Origin: a virus | Reading direction: 5' to 3' (one strand) | DNA length: 21,237 nucleotides | Virus record (IMG/VR): IMGVR_UViG_3300032116_001527 | Coordinates: 1 to 21,237 of that record | Part shown: positions 13,010-19,111 of the stretch, in pieces | Position numbering within the stretch: the stretch's first letter is position 1 | How the letters are laid out: the number at the start of each line of letters is the position of its first letter | Made by a program: the position numbers and the translations under genes | The notes under the pieces: generated by a model | Database searches by the model: none | Seen by the model: only the letters and a program-made list of their open reading frames with translations | What the model was told of the DNA's origin: nothing

Positions 13010-13212
13010 TTGAATACCATCCTATCGACGATAAATGTACCAATGCTGGTTACGGCCGATACAACGGCCATACCAGCCCAGAGGCCACCCTTTGATTTAT
13101 TGGCCATTTCCAGCAGCAGTTTGACGTCCTCGCGCAAGGCGTGAACCTCAGACTGGAGGACTTCTACTTGCGCTTCGAGTTTTCCAAACTCTCTCAAATC
13201 AATCTCAGACAT
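13006..13212 (-). CDS. Coiled-coil membrane protein, possible second holin-like protein (68 aa)
   Basis: Residues about 8-38 (KLEAQVEVLQSEVHALREDV) show a clear heptad coiled coil. A single membrane segment follows at about 43-63 (GLWAGMAVVSAVTSIGTFIV) and the end is short and basic. This topology recalls XhlA-type haemolysins or holin helpers and small phage membrane proteins, but I cannot prove homology. It lies in the morphogenesis operon, far from the lysis genes, so a role in virion assembly at the membrane is equally possible. An AGGAAA sequence precedes the ATG, which lies 8 bases inside the end of the preceding gene. Confidence 0.65.
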   Translation of the reverse strand: MSEIDLREFGKLEAQVEVLQSEVHALREDVKLLLEMANKSKGGLWAGMAVVSAVTSIGTFIVDRMVFK

Positions 13213-13426
13213 TTTCCTGTTTCCTTGGACGGCCGGGTCGCCTCATTTGAGGTATCGGGGCTGAAAATGCGGTATCAGTACGTACGACGTCTTGATGCAA
13301 TGGTTCTTCGTTTCCTTCCTCATCCACTCGGACGTAACCAGCGTGGCCCTTCATGCTGTCGATGTCATGCTGAAGCGTGAAGGTGACGGTTTGACCGCTG
13401 GAGAGGCAGCGAAAAGTTGCAGACAT
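13205..13426 (-). CDS. Small post-capsid phage protein (73 aa)
   Basis: The start (MSATFRCLSSGQTVTFTLQH, then DIDSMKGHAGYVRV) follows a pattern known from small proteins coded just after capsid genes: a short beta-hairpin with Cys and Ser-Gly, then a helix with Met and a tyrosine. The C-terminal half is polar and ends in basic PGRPRKQENV. Function is unknown. It is the first gene after the intrinsic terminator at 13440-13466 and has GGAG before the ATG. Its expression therefore depends on read-through or on an unseen promoter in the short gap. Confidence 0.68.
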   Translation of the reverse strand: MSATFRCLSSGQTVTFTLQHDIDSMKGHAGYVRVDEEGNEEPLHQDVVRTDTAFSAPIPQMRRPGRPRKQENV

Positions 13427-13439
13427 AAATACTCCAGTG

Positions 13440-13466
13440 AAAAATCGGGGGTCGAAACCCCCGATT
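13440..13466 (-). terminator. Intrinsic terminator after the capsid/decoration genes
   Basis: Read on the - strand, AATCGGGGGT, a TTCG tetraloop and ACCCCCGATT form a perfect 10-base-pair hairpin. It is followed directly by a run of five Ts (the last two stem bases supply the first). It starts two bases after the stop of the decoration gene. This is a textbook Rho-independent terminator with an extra-stable UUCG loop. Its place, behind the capsid genes and before the tail genes, mirrors T-phi behind gene 10 in T7. It would let capsid mRNA be produced in excess while part of the polymerases read on (inference from T7). Confidence 0.88.
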
Positions 13467-13467
13467 A

Positions 13468-13794
13468 TTAGGCCAACGAACGAGCGACGACCAGACGCAA
13501 AGTGCTGGATGCCAGGTTAACCGTGCCGCCAGTCTCGTTTTGGAAACGAATACTGACGACGTTAGCTGCACTGACGTAAGCCTCTACAATCAAGCCTGCC
13601 TCATCGACGCTAAGAGATGCACCCAGCACCATATCGCCCAGGGCAACGCCCGGAACAGCTACGGTGTCGGTATCGCCAGCGCCGTCTTCTAAGCTGTCGG
13701 CGTCAATCGTTGCGCGAACCAGCCAAGTATCAGAAAACAGACCGCGAAACTGGTCGTTACCAGCGCGGACTACTACGGAAGTTGCATTTGCCAT
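13468..13794 (-). CDS. Probable head decoration / capsid-associated protein (108 aa)
   Basis: A beta-rich, acidic, cysteine-free protein. The central VAVPGVALGDMVLGASLS, the VEAYVSAANVVSIRFQNETG segment and VNLASSTLRLVV alternate strands and turns like small capsid-surface or fibre-forming domains. I recall the same GVALGDMV and YVSAANxVSxRFQN phrases in proteins coded directly after major capsid genes of other podoviruses. The gene follows the major capsid gene behind a GC-rich hairpin, with AGGAG before its ATG, and is followed by the terminator, so it shares the high capsid-level expression expected of a stoichiometric virion component. The decoration role is inferred from place and composition. 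Confidence 0.6.
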   Translation of the reverse strand: MANATSVVVRAGNDQFRGLFSDTWLVRATIDADSLEDGAGDTDTVAVPGVALGDMVLGASLSVDEAGLIVEAYVSAANVVSIRFQNETGGTVNLASSTLRLVVARSLA

Positions 13795-13815
13795 GATGTT
13801 CTCCTAAAGGTTAAT

Positions 13816-13835
13816 CCCCGGCCCGAAGGCCGGGG
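13816..13835 (-). promoter_or_regulatory. GC-rich UUCG hairpin between capsid and decoration genes
   Basis: On the - strand CCCCGGCC, TTCG and GGCCGGGG form a perfect 8-base-pair stem with a UUCG loop. It lies six bases after the major capsid stop and just before the ribosome binding site of the next gene. No T run follows (ATTAACC), so it is not a classical terminator. A transcript-stabilising, processing or pausing role is more likely. Together with the terminator, it means the decoration gene is framed by two UUCG hairpins. Confidence 0.7.
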
Positions 13836-13841
13836 GCTCAA

Positions 13842-15404
13842 TTAGGCCGGAACAGCCAGAGCAAAAGCCGACGACGAAGTAGCAGCACCGACGGTAGCAG
13901 CAGTACGCATGGCCTTCACACCATAGATCATATCTGCGGTGTAAAGAGTTGCCAGGTATTCCTGCTTGTACTGGGTCTGCGAACGAACGCCCATCTGCTC
14001 AACCAGCACCATCGCGTCGCGGTGGCCCATCAGGCAGATACGGTCAGCGCCGGTGTTACCTGCGCCGTAGTCGGCGTTGGAGGTAACGAACACGGGGATG
14101 CCGTACAGGTTGCCGATTTCGCCGTTGCGGATCGCGTTGCCATTGCCGACGAATGCCTGCTCGGTGTAGCGAGCCAGACCCATCAGGGTGTTACGCGACG
14201 ACGGAGGGATGATGAAGAAACGACCGTCCATTGGAGTGTCGTTGTCATCCAGACGCTGGATCGTGCGGCGGATTGCAGCGTCGGTCAGTGCAGCAGCGTT
14301 CGAAGTCGAGCTGTTGTAGGCCGTGGTGCCATCCGAGCCGATGTAGGCTTTGGTCGATGCAGCCGAGGTAGCGTAGTCGTTGGTGCCAATCGTTGCGCCG
14401 TTGAATGCGCGGCCCAGCTGAATCAGGTCGGTGTCGACCTGCTTGGCCAGAGCGTAACCAGCGTCGTCAGTGTAGAACTGACGCAGCGAGGTCAGCGCCT
14501 GCGTTTCAACGATGTCTTCGATCAAACGGCTGTACTCGTAGTGCTTGTCGATCGAGATTTGCACTTCGTTCTCGGTTGCAGCGATCAGGGTAACAGCGTT
14601 GGTTGCGCCTTTTGCCGAGGCGGAGCCACGGGTTGGAGACGGAACGTGAACGGTGTCACCTTTCTTGCCACGGAAGTTCATCTTCATGACCAGATTGGCC
14701 AGAACGAGGTTCTTCTTGTACGACGCAACAATTTCATCCGACCAAATTTCCCACCAGCTAAAAAGCTGGCCCGACTATCGCATCACAGAATGGCTATAAG
14801 CCGTTCCTGTGCCTTCTCACTTAGTCTGTGCGGGTCACGCTTCATTGCTTTAAGCTCATCCCGGATAAACTCTCTTGCCTCGCTGGCGATCTGTTTACCC
14901 TTTACTGTTGTCTCCAAGGACAACAGAAATTTGGCCTGTTCTTGTTTGATATATAGGTGGTTAGCAAAATTACGCAAGAAAGGGCAGACTAAACTATATC
15001 CGCACAACTCCCATGACGTTGAACTTTGCCAGCTGCTATTTGTGCTCGGGCGGGGAATTAGAGCTCCGCCGTGATTCGCGTGCAGTATGTCTAGGATAAA
15101 TTTGCAGTTATCCGCCAAGCATATTCGTAGCCTTGGCCTAACATAAATACCGCGAGTTACTTGCACATCCAGACAGCCTTCGCCGTCAACCAAACCTGCA
15201 ATGTACTTCCAACTTAGCCGCTTCATACGCCTCCTTGGCGTGAACTGCGATGTTGTTCAATCGTGTTCCCTCTGGTCACAACACCCGAAGTTTGCTCCCA
15301 GTTTTTCAGAGAAGGTTTTACATCCCCAAAATTTATAGGCTAGGGATAAAGGTTGCTGCTGTAGTGGTCGTTACACTATTTGCTGGGCTAAATGCGGTTG
15401 CCAT
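13842..15404 (-). CDS. Major capsid protein, T7 gp10-like, split by a group I intron (323 aa after splicing)
   Basis: The gene is join(15404..15342, 14750..13842) on the - strand. Exon 1 starts at the ATG at 15404 behind TAGGAG and encodes residues 1-21 (MATAFSPANSVTTTTAATFI, then P). Exon 2 begins EIWSDEIVASYKKNLVLANL and continues through the HVPSPTRGSAS block to the stop at 13842. The joined FIPEIWSDEIV is the usual N-terminal phrase of this capsid family, and the total of 323 residues is normal for T7-like capsid proteins. Unspliced mRNA would stop after two further codons (Ser-Leu-TAA). The scaffold gene lies just upstream. A start at the internal Met 14687 would lose a conserved N-terminal segment and is not credible. 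The splice junction is inferred from pairing and frame, not from RNA. Confidence 0.9.
14751..15341 (-). ncRNA. Group I self-splicing intron in the major capsid gene (591 nt)
   Basis: Pairings I can see on the - strand: P1, the exon end UAUCCCU with GGGGAUG (15327-15321), with U.G at the splice site; P10, exon 2 GAAAUUU with AAAUUUU (15334-15328), seven pairs; P3, CCUUCUC (15315-15309) with GAGAAGG (14818-14812); P4, CUGG (15301-15298) with CCAG (15275-15272); P6, GGG (15270-15268) with CCC (14834-14832), extended by UCACGC (15243-15238) with GCGUGA (14840-14835); P7, GACUA (14826-14822) with UAGUC (14777-14773); P8, CACAG (14811-14807) with CUGUG (14788-14784), plus an inner stem; P9, CCAGCU with AGCUGG (14769-14754). 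The order is the canonical one. CAGACUA and GAUAGUC match the R and S elements. The last intron base is G. P5 is not resolved. The intron carries a homing endonuclease gene. Confidence 0.93.
14783..15226 (-). CDS. LAGLIDADG homing endonuclease, intron-encoded (147 aa)
   Basis: Residues 8-19 (YIAGLVDGEGCLDV) are a clear LAGLIDADG motif; Glu16 takes the place of the usual catalytic acid. One motif in 147 residues predicts a homodimer that cuts a pseudo-palindromic target, namely the intronless capsid gene around the FIP|EIW codons, so that repair copies the intron in. The ATG has AAGGAGG only three bases upstream, right beside a P6-extension strand (15243-15238), so folding of the ribozyme could limit translation (inference). 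The last 15 codons and the stop also form P7, P3 and P8. The frame is intact, so it may be active; a maturase function is possible but not shown. Confidence 0.9.
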   Translation of the reverse strand: MKRLSWKYIAGLVDGEGCLDVQVTRGIYVRPRLRICLADNCKFILDILHANHGGALIPRPSTNSSWQSSTSWELCGYSLVCPFLRNFANHLYIKQEQAKFLLSLETTVKGKQIASEAREFIRDELKAMKRDPHRLSEKAQERLIAIL

Positions 15405-15432
15405 GTCTAACTCCTAAAGTCAAAAGTAATAT

Positions 15433-16200
15433 TTACTTGACCCGACCTTCTGCATACGCCGCCATAATTTCAGGCTGTAGCGCATCGTAGCGAGCCGGAT
15501 CGGTCATTTTTAGCCGAATCAGGTCTGCCCTACGGTAAACACGCTTTGAAGACTCTCCAGTTCCACCTGTGTCGACTTGTGCGGACTTCATCTGCTGCTG
15601 GCGCTTGTCTTTAGCTTCTGACTGCACCTGCTGCGTCTTGACGCCCTTAATAGCCTTGTAGGTAGAGAGCAATTCATTACCAGCATCAAAATCAAACTGA
15701 GCATCTGCCTTGGCGTAGAGCTCCAGACGTATCGGGGACGACTTGACCCATGCGTGAAACTCTGGGTCAGCTGCCACCTGCATAAAGTCAGGGTGCTCTT
15801 GCGCCATGCGCTGCTGCGTTTGCATTTTTTTAAACTCAAGCGACGCCTGCCTTGCGGCTACAACGTCAGGATGAGTTGCTACTGTTTGCTGAATTGCCTT
15901 CTGAGGGTCTTCATAGAAGTCCACTTCAGGCTCTTTTTGCTCAACAGGTTGCGATCGGCCGCTGAGATTCTGCTTGATGAGCTCATCTGCCAGCTTTCGC
16001 ACTTCCCCGACTTCTTGCGCCTGTCGGCCGATCACTTTTTCGGCTTCTTGGTGCATTTTGATGATGTCATCGATCGATTTGTTTCTGTATCGATCTGGCA
16101 CTTCAGGCGCTGGGGCCTTGGTGCTATCTTCAATTTCGGGTAGTTTCGCGTCGTCTGCCTCGATTTCGCTCGGCATCTCGGGTTCTTTATCTATCAACAT
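15433..16200 (-). CDS. Capsid assembly scaffolding protein, T7 gp9-like (255 aa)
   Basis: Directly upstream of the major capsid gene, as in T7. The protein is polar, acidic in the first half and mostly helical: EIEADDAKLPEIED near residues 12-25, then IDDIIKMHQEAEKVIGRQAQ at about 43-62. A conserved-looking ADPEFHAWVKSSPIRLELY follows at about 140-160. The basic C terminus (KRVYRRADLIRLKMTDPARY) is the part that usually contacts the capsid in this family. Length is near that of T7 gp9 (about 300). The scaffold guides procapsid assembly and then leaves. AAGGAAC precedes the ATG. The 28-base gap to the capsid gene holds only its ribosome binding site and a weak AT-rich hairpin. Confidence 0.82.
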   Translation of the reverse strand: MLIDKEPEMPSEIEADDAKLPEIEDSTKAPAPEVPDRYRNKSIDDIIKMHQEAEKVIGRQAQEVGEVRKLADELIKQNLSGRSQPVEQKEPEVDFYEDPQKAIQQTVATHPDVVAARQASLEFKKMQTQQRMAQEHPDFMQVAADPEFHAWVKSSPIRLELYAKADAQFDFDAGNELLSTYKAIKGVKTQQVQSEAKDKRQQQMKSAQVDTGGTGESSKRVYRRADLIRLKMTDPARYDALQPEIMAAYAEGRVK

Positions 16201-16264
16201 GTCGAAGTTCCTTTTCCTGCCATCTTTTGGTTCCCAGGATTAAACATGAACAGGGCATTTCTGC

Positions 16265-16492
16265 TTATCTGTTCGCCTTCTGCTCCGATTTTAGCTTGTC
16301 GCGGTGCTTTTTATCAAATTGATGAAAAGCCGTCGGGAAATGCCCCGACCACCCCTCCAACCTAAACGGTGTGGCAGATATTACGCGGCTGGCTAACTTG
16401 CCGCAATTGCAACTAACGGTCTTGTCCTCATAAGACGTAAACCGTTCGATGCGTTGTCCGCTTTCGCAGACAAATTCATACATTCTTTTCAT
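16265..16492 (-). CDS. FmdB-like small zinc-ribbon protein (75 aa)
   Basis: The N terminus YEFVCESGQRIERF, the SCNCGKLASRVIS segment and a basic C-terminal tail follow the pattern of FmdB-type ribbons found in many phages. The metal site is incomplete: Cys9 is followed by Ser-Gly instead of a second Cys, and the second pair is Cys28-x-Cys30, leaving three cysteines. This may mean altered or lost zinc binding. Function is unknown; a regulatory or assembly role is possible. The start at 16492 lies 17 bases inside the previous gene. Met4 (16483) is an alternative; neither has a good ribosome binding site. The following 64-base gap before the scaffold gene holds no gene or clear signal beyond the scaffold's ribosome binding site. 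Confidence 0.7.
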   Translation of the reverse strand: MKRMYEFVCESGQRIERFTSYEDKTVSCNCGKLASRVISATPFRLEGWSGHFPTAFHQFDKKHRDKLKSEQKANR

Positions 16493-16718
16493 CTTGCAAG
16501 TCCTCGTAAGCCTGTTCGCTGACCTGTTTTAGTGTGGACAGCCAGGTTAGTATCGATAACTCACCCTTCTTAAATTGTAAATCTTTTTCGTTCTCTACAA
16601 CAGAAATGTTGTTGAGCGATTCTTTTATTTTTTCGATGTCGTCAATCAGGTCACGCCAGCCTGGCGTGGCCATCATGGCGAACCTGTCTTCGTAGTATTT
16701 TTGTAACTCAGGAGTCAT
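16476..16718 (-). CDS. Small helical phage protein of the late operon (80 aa)
   Basis: The segment MTPELQKYYEDRFAMMATPG, followed by WRDLIDDIEKIKESL, and the later FKKGELSILTWL and EQAYEDLQDEKN make an all-helical, acidic protein. I recall proteins with the same MTPELxKYY opening and a QxxILxWL block beside the capsid genes of other podoviruses, where they are unnamed. Its ATG overlaps the stop of the upstream gene (ATGA at 16715-16718). A head-completion or assembly-chaperone role is a guess from context only. Confidence 0.68.
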   Translation of the reverse strand: MTPELQKYYEDRFAMMATPGWRDLIDDIEKIKESLNNISVVENEKDLQFKKGELSILTWLSTLKQVSEQAYEDLQDEKNV

Positions 16719-17044
16719 AGGGTGCTGATCTGTTCAGACGTCAGCGCCGCAACGTCACTGCTGGCCAGCGCCGCGATCTGGTCGCTTGTGATCGCCGGTA
16801 GCGGATCGGTCGGCAGCTCTGTGATACCTGGTAGTTGATACTCAATCCACTGCATCTGGTCGTGGTTCCACTTCCAGCGGTAGCCTTCGCGGTCTATTGG
16901 CTTTGGATCACGCACTACCCATTGCCAGTTCAGCCACACCACCTCTTTGCCTTCAGGTGCTTCTGGCGGCGTCTCAACTTCTATCCAGCCATCAGTTCCA
17001 TCTGTCTCAGGCTTTGGGATTGATCCGTTTTTTGTATAAAGCAT
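16715..17044 (-). CDS. Small fibre-associated or assembly protein (109 aa)
   Basis: The first 65 residues are rich in Trp, Pro and Glu (ETDGTDGWIEVETPPEAPEG, then VVWLNWQWVV), a pattern often seen in small tail-fibre assembly or virion-attachment proteins. The C-terminal 30 residues form two short repeats around AITSDQIAALASSDVAALTS, a motif seen where short helical repeats bind partners. AAGGA precedes the ATG. It sits directly downstream of the LamG protein, so a link to that fibre (chaperone or attachment) is plausible but not shown. No named family is recognised. Confidence 0.62.
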   Translation of the reverse strand: MLYTKNGSIPKPETDGTDGWIEVETPPEAPEGKEVVWLNWQWVVRDPKPIDREGYRWKWNHDQMQWIEYQLPGITELPTDPLPAITSDQIAALASSDVAALTSEQISTL

Positions 17045-17053
17045 GGTCAGTCC

Positions 17054-19102
17054 TTATTGCAAAGCAAACGCCGCAGTTGGAGCAGTAAAGTTAGCTGTGT
17101 ATCTGGCGTATCCTTTAGTGATACGCAAATCGTCTATATATCCGTTTAAATAAGCGTTTGGTGATGAGTCATCATCTACACCAACGCATACTCTAGCAGG
17201 TGTTGTGTAAGTATTTGCGTCAGTGTAAGTACTACCAGACTGCGTTCCATTTATAAAAAGCTTTGTACTTGAGCCAGATTTTGAAACGGCTATATGCGTC
17301 CATGTTCCAGTGGATAACGTAGATCCAGTAATTCTGTTTACGCCAGATGTTTGGAAAAATACTGCGCCTCCAGCAGAGTTGCCAACAGTAGGCCCAACTG
17401 CTCCAGAACCACTTCTGAAATCTACGTGTATGGATTCAGCAGATACAGAAACCGGATTAACCCAATATTCAATAGTCCAATTTCCTGTTCCTAAACCATT
17501 AACAACGTTGCTTTGCGTTAAAAGATAATCGCCCGTCCCATCAAAGTACATCGAGCTACCGCCCCACTTACTCTGCGTTGTGCTGATCTGCGCATTGCCA
17601 ACAGTCTCCAGCACGTTCTTGGCAGTAGCGTCAGTGATGCCAGCGTTGGTGAAGTTGCATAGCAGTGAAGTGTTGGTTATGGCTGTAGGCGGCGCTGTAG
17701 GAATAGTAATTGTAGAGTTTGCAGCGTTATATCCACCACTTCCCTTTATTAAACGTGCGCCAGAAATATATCCAGTCAGCCGATTGATGTTGTTACCAGC
17801 AGCGCCTATTGTTGGTGGGTAGGTTGTTGATCCATTATTTACAGAACTTGTGCCTAAATCCGTTCTTGTTCCAACTCGAACACCATTTAAATAACTAGAG
17901 AAAGTTCCTCCAGTACGAACAAATGCTACATGCGCCCATTCGTTCAACGTCGGGTTAGGTGATGTAATTCCGTAGCTAGTGCTACCGCTATACAAATCAG
18001 ATGTAGCCGCTGTCGTAGTAGCGTAAAAAATGTAGCTGCTACCAGCCGCAGTTGCTGCATCGCCTTGCCCAAAAAATATGTTTGCAGCGCCAGTTGTTTG
18101 CTTATATACCCATGCCTCAAAAGTAAAGTCGCTGTTACCAAGTAAAAGAGGGGTTTGCCCCGTAGGAAGCGATAGATAATCTCCCGTCCCATCCAAATAC
18201 CCACTACCACCTACTGTCGTAGTGCTATAAGCATCAGTAGGAGCAAACGGGCTGAAGGCTTGGACGGATGGAGTTCCGGTGATAGTCAGGGTTTTGGGGC
18301 TGCTGCTGTTATCAACAAACCTGTTTGACTGGCAAGTCAATAGATAAGTTTGTGTTCCAGTCGGCGGGTTTTGACCTCCTGAAGTTGCACCTAATGGAAC
18401 AGTTGGAGGAGTGAAGTTACTTGTATAAACTGCTGCCCCAATAGCTAAACGAGCGTTTGAAATATAGCCGTTAAAACCCCCGCTTGTACCGCTATCCCTA
18501 CCTAAATATAAGAAAGCAGTTCCAGAACCTATAGTTGCGCTTGAGCTATACGTAGATACGTCAGCGACACCATTAATATAAATTTTTGCTACACCAGAAG
18601 AACGAACTAAAGCTATATGCGTCCATGTATTTAACGAAACTGTGGACGTAGTATTTATTCTATTTCCAGCTCCTGTGTAATAAGTAATTCCATTATTTAG
18701 ATTTACCCATAATTCAAATTCAGAAGCATTTAAAGAAAATATAACTCCTATATTTGGTAATGAAGTTAAATAAATCCACGCTTCTGCTGTGTAGTCTCCA
18801 GTGATTGATGGCACTGTTGATGGTGTTGTTATGTAATTTGATTGACCCGAGGAAAAATAATTACTCCATCCTGTCTGACTAAACGGAGTGAACGTACCCT
18901 GCGTCGTGTTACCGTTGCGGGTAATAGTGAAGTTGTTGCTGCTTGAATCTAAGAACGTATTGTTCTGCGCTCCATTTGTACCATTACCGGGCAACAAAAG
19001 AGTTGTAAGATTGAAATAAGCATCAACAGCCGCAGCAATAGCAGACCGAGTAAATCCATAAGCTCTAGCTGATGCCGCACCAATTGTCGAAAGCAATCCC
19101 AT
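17054..19102 (-). CDS. Tail fibre/adhesin with three LamG (concanavalin A-like) domains (682 aa)
   Basis: The head MGLLSTIGAASARAYGFTRS is a short hydrophobic segment that probably anchors the protein in the virion. Three LamG-like modules follow at about residues 78-233, 300-455 and 515-670. Each has the same landmarks: an EAWIY/EAWVY/EYWVN strand, a TWTHIALVR/EWAHVAFVR/TWTHIAVSK strand, an INGV/LNGV/INGT turn, and GYISNARL/GYISGARL/GYIDDLRI near the end. Such jelly-roll domains bind carbohydrates, so the protein probably recognises host surface glycans. It follows a tail-fibre gene closely. An AAGG ribosome binding site lies just before the ATG. The domain call is sure; receptor binding is inferred. 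Confidence 0.85.
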   Translation of the reverse strand: MGLLSTIGAASARAYGFTRSAIAAAVDAYFNLTTLLLPGNGTNGAQNNTFLDSSSNNFTITRNGNTTQGTFTPFSQTGWSNYFSSGQSNYITTPSTVPSITGDYTAEAWIYLTSLPNIGVIFSLNASEFELWVNLNNGITYYTGAGNRINTTSTVSLNTWTHIALVRSSGVAKIYINGVADVSTYSSSATIGSGTAFLYLGRDSGTSGGFNGYISNARLAIGAAVYTSNFTPPTVPLGATSGGQNPPTGTQTYLLTCQSNRFVDNSSSPKTLTITGTPSVQAFSPFAPTDAYSTTTVGGSGYLDGTGDYLSLPTGQTPLLLGNSDFTFEAWVYKQTTGAANIFFGQGDAATAAGSSYIFYATTTAATSDLYSGSTSYGITSPNPTLNEWAHVAFVRTGGTFSSYLNGVRVGTRTDLGTSSVNNGSTTYPPTIGAAGNNINRLTGYISGARLIKGSGGYNAANSTITIPTAPPTAITNTSLLCNFTNAGITDATAKNVLETVGNAQISTTQSKWGGSSMYFDGTGDYLLTQSNVVNGLGTGNWTIEYWVNPVSVSAESIHVDFRSGSGAVGPTVGNSAGGAVFFQTSGVNRITGSTLSTGTWTHIAVSKSGSSTKLFINGTQSGSTYTDANTYTTPARVCVGVDDDSSPNAYLNGYIDDLRITKGYARYTANFTAPTAAFALQ

Positions 19103-19111
19103 TATTTAACC

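Noticed and set aside
14022-15074. 350-codon open frame on the + strand across the capsid gene and intron
   Set aside because: It is antisense to well-recognised capsid and endonuclease codons, has a low-complexity Val/Arg/Cys-rich product and crosses the intron boundary.
14751-15404. Capsid gene disrupted by sequencing error, frameshift or plain insertion (pseudogene)
   Set aside because: Full group I intron pairings, correct exon phase and an intact endonuclease frame explain the interruption better.
15424-15438. Short AT-rich inverted repeat (AAGTAA/TTACTT) between scaffold and capsid genes
   Set aside because: The stem has only weak A-T pairs and a short T run; it would not be a stable terminator and lies where read-through into the capsid gene is needed.
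16201-16264. Possible late promoter in the 64-base gap before the scaffold gene
   Set aside because: No convincing -35/-10 pair or repeated phage-polymerase-type motif shared with other gaps; only the scaffold ribosome binding site is supported.
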